NCBI GenBank assembly: GCA_933822405.4
Contig: CAKOGP040001759.1
Coordinates: 305,645 to 369,644, forward strand
Direction of reading: 5' to 3'
Source of the DNA: Cylindrotheca closterium
Lineage: Eukaryota; Bacillariophyta; Bacillariophyceae; Bacillariales; Bacillariaceae
DNA: 64,000 nucleotides
Part shown: positions 20,657 through 32,182 of the stretch, in pieces
Layout of the letters: each line of letters opens with the position of its first letter
Position numbering within the stretch: position 1 is the first letter of the stretch
Made by a program: the position numbers and the translations under genes
The notes under the pieces: generated by a model
Seen by the model: the letters and a program-made list of their open reading frames with translations, nothing else
Database searches by the model: none
Told to the model about the DNA's origin: nothing

Positions 20657-23600
20657 TCAATTATTCACTGGTACTTCAATACCGTTGGAATCTTTGTCGG
20701 TCGTTTTCTCGGTGCCGTCCGGTTGGATGATTCGTTGAAAGGCATTGGTCAGCTTCGTGCGTGACTGTCTTTTTGCGGCTCGCTTTTCTCGGAGTGTGCT
20801 ACGAGTATCTTTCTTTTGAAGTTTTGTGCCTGGGCTCGCTTCGACCCCAATCATCATGCTCATTTTGTCATTCAAGGCTTCAAATTTGGATTTCGCATTG
20901 ACTCGCTTGGCTTGGTTGGGAGATATCTGAAGTTTGTCAGCCCGTGCCACAAAACTGTCATTCAGGTCTTGATCTTCCTTATCCAATATGCTACCTGAAC
21001 TTTGATGAAATCTTCGGGCACTGCCCATCTTCATCGGTGGTGAAGGCAAGTCAACAGCGTTCCTGGTAGCCAATAATCGACTGGCAGCAGATTGCCTGGG
21101 ACTCTGTCGACCTTTACTCTCACCAGTCGCATCCAATTTTCGCTGACTAGTTTGTTTCTTCATCAATAGAATGGCCGAATCCACATTGGAAACTCGTTTT
21201 CGTCCTGCTGGATCATCGGCGATACCGTCTAGCTGTCGAGCGGATCGGCTGCCCTTGACCATCATCATGGAAATTGCCGAATCCACATTGGCAACCCTAC
21301 GGGGTTCGTCATTGCTCCCTCTCGGACTGGACAAAGCACTCGCACCGGACCTTCTGGAGGGAGTTTGCTGCTGTCCCCTCTTTTGCTGGAGATAGGCTAT
21401 CCCTGAATTATCTTCCTTGTTATTATTGGAAAGCTTTGGTGATTTGTTGCGAAGGGAGGAGTTTCGCTTGGGACTTGTACCGGACCGTTTGAGGGAAGAA
21501 TTTCGTTTGGGACTTGAAAAGTCGGGATCGGGAATCACATCATTTCGTTTGAGGGAGGAGTTTCGCTTGGGGGCAGCATCATCGTTTCGATTGATGGAAG
21601 ATACCCTTTTTGGATTATTGGCCGCAACATCGGGTGATAAGACGACAACGTCGCCTTCCGACCGACGTAATGAGGTGTTTCGTCTTGAGTTGGGGGAGGA
21701 ACCAATCATGTCGGATTCGCTCTTGCGGGCAGCCGACTTTTTCTTGGTCACCTGCTCGGGAGTCATGCAATCCGACGACTTCGGCATATCCTCGGAATTA
21801 CGAATGCCACCCTTTCCGGATTTGGGAGATATCTTAGGACTTAGTTTGGTGGTAATCGAACCAAGGCTTCGTTTCATGATGGAACTTGGTGACAGGAAAC
21901 CCCCCGCCTTGGACAAAGAATTCTTTCGTCTAGGTACTGCTCCTGATGATGACCCATGCATGGAATTGGACAATTCCTTTTTGCTGGTGGCAAAAATGGG
22001 CGACTCATCCATTTCTGCTGGCATTGAATCCGCGGATCGACTCTTGGTTTGTTTGGTCTTGTTGCTGTTGGCTCCTTCTGCTTGTTTTCGTGCCTTGCGT
22101 TGCTCGTGATGATAGCTGGAAACTTTCATACTCTCTGGCTTGATGAGATTGTGCATGCTGCTGGACAATGACTTGGCCTCGGCAATGACTGGAGATTCCA
22201 TCATTTCAGCTGGTTGGGAATCGGCGGATCTTGATTTGCTGGCCTTTCTCTTTCCTCCTTTTCGTTTTTTTCGCTCTTCGTGATGAAAGTTGGATGATTT
22301 CTTCTTCCCTGATGATAATGGTGATAATGAGGATACTGCCATTTCAGGAGACGAGGCGTGCAGTTCCTGCCATAGTGACTTGGCCTCGGTGATAGTTGGC
22401 GATTCCGTAAAATCGGCTGGTTGGGAATCGGCGGATCTTGATTTGGTGGCCTTTTGTTTCGAGCCTTTGCGCGCCTTTCGTTGTTCGTGATGATAGCTCG
22501 ATGATTTGAGTTCTTCATGTTGCTTGGATGCTGATGATGGATTGTGCATACTATTGGTAAGCTTTTTTGCCTGAACAATAATGGGAGACCCGTTTAATTC
22601 GGCTGGCATGGAATCTGCGGATCTGGATTTGAAAGCTTGCTTCTTGGCACCTTTGCGGGCGCGTCGTTGTTCATGATGAAAGCTGGATGACAACAATTGT
22701 TTTTCATCATGATCATGTATTTCATTGACCAGCGCATCGTCAAGAGTAATGGGTGGAGGGGGCGGGGACCTGCTTGACCTACTCTTCCCTAAACTGTTGG
22801 ATCGTCTCAACGGCGAGCTGAGGGGAAATGCTGGAAGGGATCGTTTGCGAGCAGGAGTATCTCCAGCAGACGACGGAATATTCTTGATATTGACACTGCT
22901 AGGCCGTTTTGGATTGGTGCCATTGTTGGTGCTGCTGCTTCGAAAGCCCATCATGTTTCCCAATTTTCGTCCCAAGGTTGGATTTTCTTCTTCAACAGAA
23001 CCTCCACTACTGCTGGTGTCACTCGATTCTGCATCAGACGTGATAATATTGTTTTGAATTTGCATGATGCGACGGCCGGAAAGGCTAAGCCCAGAACTCT
23101 GAAACGCTTGCATCATTTCGGTGCGTGACGGTGGGAGCGATGCGAAGGAGGCTCCTGAATCAGATGATGAGGAACGAGAGTGACCACCGTCCTTTGGAAA
23201 CGACTTCCTTTCTTGGACGAGTCGTATCTCTTCTCTCGATACCCAATCAAAAGATCCGTCGTTTCGCCATTGAATTTCGACTCGTTCCTCGTGAGCATCC
23301 TCTTCATAATCACTATCGTCGGATGGGTCAATGCGTGGCAATACCAGTCGTGCCGCCTGTTCCATGACATCAATACCGTCGCGCAATACCCATACCAAGG
23401 GACCCCTCGCTTCCTTTCGTCGGGCCTGCACGGACAGTCGGAAACCCGCCGGTGCCGAATTTTGTTGCAGCAAATCCGAATCAGTGCCACAATCATCATC
23501 ACTGATAGTATTGGGAAACATCCATGAATTATCATCTTCATCATCGTCATTGTAATCCACATGACTAGTCCAAGACTCGTTCTCATCGCCACTCATGGAA

Positions 23601-23923
23601 TGGTCGGGGTCAAAGTTGACGTCCCCAAAGCTAGAAGACGACGATCCATTACTGCTGTGCGCAAATATATTGTTGTTGCTTTTGTTGGGAGTAGACGCGG
23701 CTGCAAACAAGTCTTCACTGTTTTCTGAAAAATCCTCCAATGCATGCATCGTCAGTTGTTCATGTTGCGGTACATGAGTTATTGGTCTGATGTTGCTGCG
23801 AAAGGAAGACGAGTCGCCACAGCTGTCACTTGTTGACGCCGTTGCCAAGTCTTGGAGTGAAATGGAATGAGAGGACATGACGTTTATTCGATTCAGTTCG
23901 TCTTGAGGATTGTTGATGGTCAT
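20657..23923 (-). CDS. Large Ser/Lys-rich protein with HHEQRKARKG repeats
   Basis: Single-exon frame of 1088 aa from ATG. The N-terminal about 150 residues are acidic and Ser/Asn rich. Residues about 165-235 are the only folded-looking part: ARGPLVWVLRDGIDVMEQAA ... VEIQWRNDGSFDWVSREEIR, where the last stretch resembles a small Tudor- or SH3-like barrel (inference). About four copies of a 50-60-residue repeat follow, each with HHEQRKARKG-K, KSRSADS.PA and ESP.I..AK. The next part has short KRNSSLKRN-type repeats, and later copies of R..NVDSAI. The protein is very basic, likely disordered and phosphorylated; a chromatin or cytoskeletal role is possible but unproven. A broken partial copy lies at 18934-19432. 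Confidence 0.7.
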   Translation of the reverse strand: MTINNPQDELNRINVMSSHSISLQDLATASTSDSCGDSSSFRSNIRPITHVPQHEQLTMHALEDFSENSEDLFAAASTPNKSNNNIFAHSSNGSSSSSFGDVNFDPDHSMSGDENESWTSHVDYNDDDEDDNSWMFPNTISDDDCGTDSDLLQQNSAPAGFRLSVQARRKEARGPLVWVLRDGIDVMEQAARLVLPRIDPSDDSDYEEDAHEERVEIQWRNDGSFDWVSREEIRLVQERKSFPKDGGHSRSSSSDSGASFASLPPSRTEMMQAFQSSGLSLSGRRIMQIQNNIITSDAESSDTSSSGGSVEEENPTLGRKLGNMMGFRSSSTNNGTNPKRPSSVNIKNIPSSAGDTPARKRSLPAFPLSSPLRRSNSLGKSRSSRSPPPPPITLDDALVNEIHDHDEKQLLSSSFHHEQRRARKGAKKQAFKSRSADSMPAELNGSPIIVQAKKLTNSMHNPSSASKQHEELKSSSYHHEQRKARKGSKQKATKSRSADSQPADFTESPTITEAKSLWQELHASSPEMAVSSLSPLSSGKKKSSNFHHEERKKRKGGKRKASKSRSADSQPAEMMESPVIAEAKSLSSSMHNLIKPESMKVSSYHHEQRKARKQAEGANSNKTKQTKSRSADSMPAEMDESPIFATSKKELSNSMHGSSSGAVPRRKNSLSKAGGFLSPSSIMKRSLGSITTKLSPKISPKSGKGGIRNSEDMPKSSDCMTPEQVTKKKSAARKSESDMIGSSPNSRRNTSLRRSEGDVVVLSPDVAANNPKRVSSINRNDDAAPKRNSSLKRNDVIPDPDFSSPKRNSSLKRSGTSPKRNSSLRNKSPKLSNNNKEDNSGIAYLQQKRGQQQTPSRRSGASALSSPRGSNDEPRRVANVDSAISMMMVKGSRSARQLDGIADDPAGRKRVSNVDSAILLMKKQTSQRKLDATGESKGRQSPRQSAASRLLATRNAVDLPSPPMKMGSARRFHQSSGSILDKEDQDLNDSFVARADKLQISPNQAKRVNAKSKFEALNDKMSMMIGVEASPGTKLQKKDTRSTLREKRAAKRQSRTKLTNAFQRIIQPDGTEKTTDKDSNGIEVPVNN

Positions 23924-24414
23924 TAGCTGGCTTTTGTTCTTATTGTGAGGAAACCATTTGGATCATAGAGTACAGTACGTCTGTTAGCAATAGCGGTAGT
24001 GGTGTAGCAAGTCAATTCAAGAGAAAGATGAGAGTTTGGAGTGATCAAACAGGAGCTGTTTTGCAACGGAAGCTAATGATGATGGTTTTGGTTTTATGTA
24101 CCGGTACCTACTAGTTGAACCTACTGTAACGCGACATACGAGTATTCAATATACCGGTACTCTACTACGGTATGTGATTTTTTTGGCAAATTGTCGAACA
24201 AAAGTAACTGGTATATCTAACGCATGGTGCATTTTTTGTTAAATATATTACGTCTTGGTGGCGTTTCATTCGATACTGTAGTCGTGAAAATTTCAGAACT
24301 ATGCGGGGCCTTCTTTTTCCGTTCACAATGTCCGCCAATAATGAATGCCAATGATGTCGAAGCCGGACGTATGTGACTTTTTGCATTGTGTTCTATAATA
24401 TGCCAGCAAACTTT
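23924..24414. other. Intergenic, nothing recognised
   Basis: TACCGGTA at 24099 and 24153. Presumed promoter of the 1088-aa gene. Confidence 0.4.
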
Positions 24415-26840
24415 TTAGATTGCAAATGCGCCAACTAGAGAAATGAAAATGATGATGGACGAATATACAAACACCATGGCGCCCGAGGAATCACCATCAA
24501 TCGTCCCAGCGGGTGGTTTTGTGGTCCCAGAGCCATCGTTATCATCATTGATGGGAATCATCAGTGGAAGGCCATTGGTCGGATCCGAGCTCTTGTCGTC
24601 ACCGGGGCGAGTGGGCACTTGGGAGGATGAAAGTGATGCAAGAGTTGGAGCATCCGTTACAATTCTATCCGTTGGGCTCATAGAAGGTTTGGGGGAAGGA
24701 TGAAAACTTGGCTCGAACGACTGTCGCGCAGATGGCTGGTCCGATGAGACTGGCCGCAATCGAGGAGTGACTGATGGAGCTGTTGACAAGGTCATGGTTG
24801 GCGAAGTCGTAGGAACAGAAGTGGATCCGCCGTCATTGTTGTCATCAGCCATTTCCACCACCACTGTCAAGGGTCGAGAAAACCAATCCAATCTTCCTTG
24901 GACTACCTTTCCTTCGCTTCCATGCTTCCAATTCGGATCTGTTCGAACATTGGCCATGTGACTTTGGGGTTGGGCGTAGTCTGGTCCGGCTTCTGCTGGA
25001 ACAATATTCCAATCTTGGTCTACCTTGGCCGATGCCATGACAATCCACTCGTTATTGGTAGCACCAACAACAGTATTTGGAATGTCAATGGTACCGACAA
25101 AGAGGGGACCATCTGTAAGAATGGAAGCTGGAATGGGCCCACTGCTGGAAAATTGGCCACTTCCACTGCTGGGGCCCACAATGGTTGCTCGTTGAAAAAA
25201 TTGCAATGCGGCCAAAGTTGGCTGTGCCTGGCAGTCATCATTGACGAGTGGTTTTGTTGATACAATATCATTCTTGTTGGCAAACCACAATTGGACTTGG
25301 TCGATCGTCAAGGCACCTCCCACAGAAAAGGAAATCTCCAACTTGTTGTTGTTGTTGTTGTCCCAAGTGTTATTGGTGGCATTCATTGCAACCGTCGTTG
25401 TTGTCCCACAGTTGTTTTCCGACTTTGATGGTAGCGGAACAATATCGTGCGGCAACGTGGCACCATTGACTTGGACAATGGAAACATATGGTTCGACTAG
25501 ATCGGCCGAGAGGAGTGACAATCGGATATTCCTGGCAATGTGACCACTGCCAAACGAATCAACATTATCTTGATTCAACAAGTCATCTGGTCTACCCAAA
25601 TTGAAAATAGGGTTCTTGGATGCACTCGTCTCGATGAGCATATTAAAGACACGAAGTGTCGAGTTGTTGTAGACGGTCTTTTCCAATGGGTAACCATTGA
25701 ACGTGGTCGGTTGACAGGATCGCACTCGGTCCTTGTCCCAGGACGCAGCATAGGCCCAATCTTCCATTCCACCTCGTACATAGTATACCATATCGTTCAT
25801 GGTACCATATTTATAAGGACCACTACCTCCAGGCCAACTGCCACCATACTTGCTATAGGCTGCCGCAATCTGGTTTTGAGCCAAGTCGTCAGGACTGAGA
25901 AAGCCATACCAACTGGGGGCCCCCCATTCATAGGCCACAACTTCGATACCACCATGAAAGGTCAGTGCCATTTGAAAAAGATGCTCCCGAAAGACTTCGT
26001 TCAGTGTCCGACCAGCAATGGTCCTCATACACAAGGTAGGATCCAGCAAGTCGTAAGGAAAATCCCGATTGGGGTCGATCCCATCTTCGGTTCGTCGATT
26101 TCGATCGTATCCAATTGCGTTGGCTGCGAATATACGTATTATATTTATAAAAGAATGTGAGTCCATTTCGACATGATGGAACCATGTAAGATATCTCTTT
26201 CATTTCAAACCATGCCACACTTACCTGTAGGAACAATGACTATCCGTCGAGTACTGACCAATCTCGCGAGCCATCGTCGTTGAATATCCCCAATTCCACT
26301 CTCTGCCAGTGGGGCTCCACAGTAGGTAGTAGTTGTAGTCGTGGTAGTGGTAGTGGTAGTGGTAGTATTAGTTTTGGATTCAGATAATGATTCCTCATGC
26401 AAGAAAGATTCACAAGTCGCGGCCTCCAAAAGCAACAATGCCGTCTCCATGACGACTGTCGGCCCCACTCGTTCATTTCCATGCACGGATCCACTCCACA
26501 AGACTTCTGGCAAGGCGTTGGAGGATGCGGATCCAACTGGGTGCGTCTGATAGTCTTGAATGGTCAAAATGGCATTCGGACAACCATTGCCTTCGTAAAA
26601 CGGACAATCGTAGGCCGATCCAGCCGTCGGCAAACCGTAGGCTTCCTGAGCCGTCGTCAATCGTACCAAATCAGGATATTTGACCTTCCATTTGTCCAAC
26701 ATGGCATGAATTTCACTGGAACTATACAGCTGGTATGACTTGCTTTCGACAGTAGACTGCAATTGAAACCATATTAGAGTCCAAGCAAGGAGGCGAAAGG
26801 AAGCTCCGAATCTCATCTTGTTCCACAGAAAGCTTCTCAT
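24415..26840 (-). CDS. Secreted zinc carboxypeptidase (peptidase M14)
   Basis: Exons 26225-26840 and 24415-26123, 101-bp intron, about 774 aa. A hydrophobic N-terminal segment (about residues 12-32) acts as signal peptide or anchor. Metal ligands are H120 and E123 in GSVHGNERVG and the later histidine in TFHGGIE (about 262). Substrate-binding DPNRDF is near 222-227 and the general-base glutamate is in GGMEDWAYA (about 326). The intron splits the VPT/ANAIGYDRN junction, a conserved block in the family. A poly-Thr loop (about residues 155-170) precedes this. After the catalytic domain come a beta-rich region with several N-glycosylation sites, a PS/PT-rich stalk and a C-terminal hydrophobic helix, so the enzyme is probably tethered at the cell surface or in the secretory system. 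It removes C-terminal residues from peptides. Confidence 0.85.
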
Positions 26841-27745
26841 TCTGAAACGAATTACAGTATGTGATGCCGCGTTTCACTTCGATCTTATTTGGAAACTGAA
26901 GTCTGTGCGGGAATTATGTGATGGAAAGGAATTGAGCTCTTTTCTTGTCGGCTATTGCATTATCGCTACAATAAGTCCTGGAATATCTTGAAGAGTAAAA
27001 CACTGCGTGTTGAGGGGGTGTTGTTGCCGGACGAGCTTATTATTATTCTGTTATATACAGTATATATACTGCTGCAGATGCAGGATATATCATACTGTTC
27101 GAGGATGAGCGATGCGATGGACAGACGTTGGATTTGATAGAGATGATCGGGCGCTGATTATACCAGTATTCATCATATGGGCCCTGTAATCGAAACAAGG
27201 GTAAATCGCTATACTGGTGCCTTCCACCTGTACTCATTTATACGTCATATTTATTTCTTATCACGTTTGGAATGCGAACACACATCAATTCTACTGCTCA
27301 TCAAATCCATCATCGTGGGCATCTCACAGCACAAAGTTCAAAGAAATGAAATGGCTGATGTTGTACTTTGCAGTATCTTTTGCTATTATTTTGTAATTTC
27401 ATAGTTCATCTTCGCGAACTTATTGTTCCTATTCAAAAGTTTGTATTCTTGAAGGTCCAATGGCATTTTGAATGTCATCACCAATAGTATTACGAGTTCC
27501 CATCTTGCTCGGTGCATCCATGTCTGCACATCGCCCAACCATTGAAGCATCCATTTTATGCGATCTTCCTCACATTTTCCACCCATATTCTTTTTTTAAA
27601 ATGTTCTCTTCAACTTTCGCGACCACCTCCTGCCATATTTTGGTGCAGTAGTGCCGCTGTTGGCCAACTCCAAAGATCGAGTTGGCCTTCTTGATGTTGC
27701 AGGAGGATCAAACGGAAGAGGTAGATGAACATGAGTAGCTCTCGT
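26841..27745. other. Intergenic, nothing recognised
   Basis: AT-rich (ATATACAGTATATATAC near 27053). No gene supported. Confidence 0.4.
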
Positions 27746-28200
27746 TTAAAAGCTCTCATTTTTAGAAGGATCATTGGTAGTAGTATCCTTCAGGGGGGAA
27801 GTGTTGGCGCATAGGTCGCAAAGCTCAGCGATGGCAGCGCCATTAGACATGTCAGGACGACGAGTAGATCCTTTCACAGAAGCAGCCTTCTTCTCTTTCA
27901 GCTTTAATGCAATAAAGGCGGCCTGCATTACCAACTCTTGTTCAGAACTGAATATGGCCGATGGTGTCATTTTCTTTCTCAAATCAGCCATGGACAAGGG
28001 AGACTCCGAGACTCCCATAGAGACGATGAGCTCGCGATCCAAGGCCCTGTTGATACGAATGACAGTCGTCACAGCGGCGGCAAGGAGGGCGATTGAGTTT
28101 CCTTAAGGGATATCAATGGTGGGATTGGTGCTGGGACGAGTGAGTCCTTCGTAGTGTAGGCTTCCATTCCGTCAAAAACATCTCTGACAATGAATTCAGG
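27746..28200 (-). pseudogene. Possible gene fragment, unknown family
   Basis: A minus-strand frame (27746-28105) reads AVTTVIRINRALDRELIVSM ... SEQELVMQAAFIALKLKEKK, which looks like helical protein, but it has no ATG at its beginning. Upstream, a different frame reads PEFIVRDVFDGMEAYTTKD. Joining the two needs a shift near 28100, so this may be a decayed gene or an unrecognised exon pair. No family recognised. Confidence 0.25.
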
Positions 28201-28607
28201 GTCGTTGTTTCAAACTCCAATTTCAATTGCTGGTCATGTGCTGTGGCTAATCATGAGATAGTCAAGGTGCCTAGCATATCGTGGATCGAATTTTTCATGG
28301 TCGCATTTTTGGCTTTGCACCATGGCTGTAGTCGTTCTTCTTATTCCAATTGTCGTATCAAGGTTGTCATCGTCGCGTGTGATCGTGATGATGGTTTGAG
28401 ATCGCACGCCACACGCACGCCGCTCTGGTAAAGAAATTTCCACTGACTGGTTTTCAAATTGCGATATTCATAGCGGTTAAGATGGCGGATGACGTCACTC
28501 TCCCATTTCCGAGAATCAATCATGCAGTAAGATACTGTACGGTACCAGGTACAGTAGCATCCAGCATTCGTTGGATTTTATAAAATATAACACTTTACAG
28601 GTTTATA
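28201..28607. other. Intergenic, 3' flank of the PP6 regulatory gene
   Basis: Contains a GTACGGTACCAGGTAC patch near 28535-28555. No gene recognised. Confidence 0.4.
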
Positions 28608-31140
28608 TTATTTCTTCTTTTTCTTCTTCTTGTTGTTTTTCTTTTTCTTGTTCTTCCCGCCTTGTCCATCTTGTTGCTCAGCAGCAGCTGCAGCTGCAGC
28701 TGCTGCTTTCGATGCCTCGTCTTCGACAGCCTCCTCCAAGCTGCTACCATCCCATTTGGAAATCCCCGACAGGCCCAACTTGTTGGCAAAATCGGTACCC
28801 AATTCGATATCTGCCAAACTTATTGTCGTTTCAGATGATGATGCTGTGAGCATCATGGTGGGCACTATACCTGGAGCTTGTTTGATTGGCTTTTGTTGGT
28901 ACAAGGTTAATTCAATGAATTGATCCGACGCTTCCTTCCACAAATCGTGGGATGCCAAGTATTGAGCCAAAAAGGCATTGGGAGCCAATGACTGACTTCG
29001 TAATCTCAACAAATTCAATACTTGCAAAATGAGACCCTTGAGAGCCGACGACTCATTGAGAGATCGAAGCGCCCGGCTCAAGAATTTGCTCTTTTGGAAA
29101 ATCACACGAAGTGTTGGTTCATGATGCTGTAGGACTACCGTTTGGAGCATTTGGTAGAAAATATTGTGATAAAAGTCATTGTAGGGATAGGCAAACACCA
29201 AGGAGCATAGCTATATATGAAGTATCATGGTGAGCGACCCGTCAATTAATTAATCAAGCAGTGAGAACAAAATCCCGCAACCATCATCACTTACCGCAGG
29301 CCATGGATTGTATGGAGTTTCATCGTCTTCCTTGGATTCTCCCCCTTTGGATGATTTCGATTCATCCGCTGCCTTTTGCTGTTTCTTGGACTTTAGCAAT
29401 TCCGGCGCCAACGGAAATTCCATCAAGGCATCCATAGCTCGAGTGGATTGGCTATTACCATTGTTGTTGTAGCAAATGATTTCCTTCAATAGTGACAATA
29501 GTTGGACTCTCCAAGATCCCATGGGCACTGTTCGATACCGACCCGGATGCCGAATGGTAGCAGTAGTAGTATTGTTGTTGTCGTTGTTGTTGTCGTTGGT
29601 GGTGGTGCTGGTGGTGGTAGCAGCAGCAGCAGCAGCATCAGGACTGCTGTTACTTGAGGTTTCTTCATCGGTCGCATGATAATTCAAGATATCGGACCGT
29701 GGCAAATTCAATGTTCGTAACAATAGTGGCAGTTGTTGCAACAAGGCAGCGTGCATTTGATCCGTCAATTCCCATTCGACTAATCTGTTGATGATATGTT
29801 CTTCTTCCTCTTCCTTGTTTTCTTCTCCTTGCGGGAGTTCCGTGGCATCCCTGGCGGGAGCATGACTCTTGACAATTCGTGACGAATTGCCCGTGGCTAG
29901 GCCAAAGGCCGAGTGCAAGGTACGGGCAATGGATTCCTTCTTTTCCATTCTTGTTTCCTGTTGCAACGCTTCCAGTAAATCCTTCCACCAATCCCCGGAA
30001 GTGAGGGGACCAAACAAGAGATTCTCTCCGACTTGTGGAGTGGATGGAGGGGATGATTTGTTGTTGGTAGCAGTAGCAGCATTAGTAGCAGTAGCAGCAG
30101 CAGTAGGGTCTTCTGGTGGATATCCCACCACTTCGAGAATGGTCAGAATGGCATCACAGACTTCTTCACCGGATGCTTCTTCTGTCTTGAGAGATTGTGC
30201 CAATCGATCAAAAAGTTGAAATTCGGCCATTTGTCGAACAAATTTTTTGCGGGCTCCGGCTGCAATCTTTTGATTCCTCATCATTTGTTGTTGCTGTTGC
30301 ATGCTAGCCGCAGACTTTTCAGCCGATGGCTCTCCGCGTCGTCCCGTACAACCATAACAAACCAAGTTGGTCAATATGGAAAGGGTAGTAGGAGAATGAA
30401 GTAGTAACGGTGCCAAGTGTTCTTGCAATCCTTGTTTGCCTCCACTTGCCGCAGAAGCCAAGACATTCCCCGGAAATCGATCCATCAGCATGGCCAAGAC
30501 TTCTCGAATGTGAAGGACCGTATAGGATGGTTGGTCCTTGTTGGCCAGTGCCACCAACAGTTGCTTCGCCAACAATCCTGCTTGATCGGGTTGGGTTATA
30601 ATCAAGGGCTTATTCAAATGCTGTAGATAGGGTGAGGTTTCCATGGTCAAGTCTTGTTTCAAAATGTTCATAGCCCGGTACGATCGAGCGGCGGCTGCAG
30701 CAATATCACCAACATCATCTTGATTAGTAGGTTGTTGGGTGACAATGACATTGCTCAATACGCGGTATCCTTCTTCATCTTGTTGACAAATGAATGAAAC
30801 CTAATACAGTGCGTATGTATAAATATGTATATATAAATATATATAGAATGCAAACAATCACATTGGAAAGAGAGAGGAAGAACCACAAACTATGAGACTC
30901 GACCGTTGAATACACCGCGGTACAGCAACAATATGACATATCATGTGCAATGATACATATACACATGCAATAACACAAAACACAATCATAATAAGGAGAC
31001 ATAATATAGAATATATGTACACGTACCAATTTCTTCGCCCGTTCGTCCAATCCAAAATCTGCCTCCTTGGTATCCAAAAAGGAACGGATTTCCTCAATGG
31101 ATTCTTCCTTTAGACCTGCCGCTGCCGCTACCGTGGCCAT
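28608..31140 (-). CDS. SAPS-family regulatory subunit of protein phosphatase 6
   Basis: Three exons, 31027-31140, 29295-30800 and 28608-29210, all joined in phase 0, give about 740 aa. The short first exon (FLDTKEADFGLDERAKKL) corresponds to the family's N-terminal L-D-E motif. The second exon contains helical repeats (LLLHSPTTLSILTNLVCYG and others) interrupted by poly-Gln, Thr, Ala and Asn tracts. The third exon starts LCSLVFAYPYNDFYHNIFYQ, the most recognisable SAPS block (YPWNNFLH in relatives), followed by IFQKSKFLSRALRSL. The C-terminus is a poly-Ala then poly-Lys tail. SAPS proteins bind PP6 (Sit4-type) catalytic subunits and direct them to substrates; such a subunit is encoded at 52053-53153. 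Divergence from yeast or animal members makes the assignment likely, not certain. Confidence 0.65.
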
Positions 31141-32182
31141 TGTTATTGTTGTTGTTGCTGTTGCTGTTAGTGTTTTTGAGTTGTGATGTTGACAATAATT
31201 TTTACGCTGATGTATCTCTGTCTGTCTGAAATGAAAATGGATAGATATACAGTCAATCGAGCTGTGTGATCAGTAAGTAGTAGAGGAAAGACAACTCAAA
31301 CCGCAATGAGATCCGAGAGACTGCTGAATACAGTCAGATGTACTGTATAATACCGGTATCTGCAATACGAGGTCTTGAGATGTGATAGCTTCCCGCCAGC
31401 TTTCACATTTTCTTCATGCGATGCGCACGCCGCCGGCTAAAAAACCGTGCATTCGAATCAATCGATCGACTAGTTGCGAATCATCATCTACAGTATGACA
31501 GACTCACTCACTCACTCCCACGTCCCACGACCAACATTTAATGTTTTACGCCATGAAACAAATGTTCCGCACGCGCGCGCGAGGGAGAAGTTCCTGTCGG
31601 TTCCTCCTCCCTTACGTTCATCATCATTGATTGATTGGCGAGCTCTCTCTCCCTTTTTGCTTGACGATCGGATACTGTACAAATGCAATAAGTCGCAGTA
31701 CCGGTATACCTATAGTGTAACAGCATCATTCGTTCGTTGATTATCCAATAATTCAGTACAGTACTGTAAATCGTGCATATAACTTACCTGGTACTCAAAG
31801 CAGATACATCAGCTGAAGGTTATAGCTGTTGGAACAAAGGAATCAATCAATCTTTTGAAACTCTCAGAATAATATAAGGCTTCACACGAAAATTTACCTG
31901 TGAACCTGTGGATCTGTGATTACTGCTATTCTCTTTGGATTGATTAAACTTGCTTCAGTTTTCATTCAGATTGAATCTTTCTCGCTATCAGATTTTTCAA
32001 GTGATTGCATCTAAACCTGCAATTTGTTGCTAAAAGTCCCAACGAGAATACCTTAAAGTCGATCATCCGAAGCCTTTCAACTTGTTTCACCTGAAAATCA
32101 TCATCAACAACAACTCCGATTGCAAATAAGAGAAAGCAAACGAATACAACGAAAGCATCAAGGAAACCAAATTCAAACAATC
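31141..32182. other. Intergenic, divergent promoters of the PP6 regulatory and PIP kinase genes
   Basis: TACCGGTA at 31351 and 31699, and CGCGCGCG near 31573. No gene recognised. Confidence 0.45.

Noticed and set aside
25540..26160. Plus-strand 206-codon frame
   Set aside because: Antisense to the carboxypeptidase catalytic exon.
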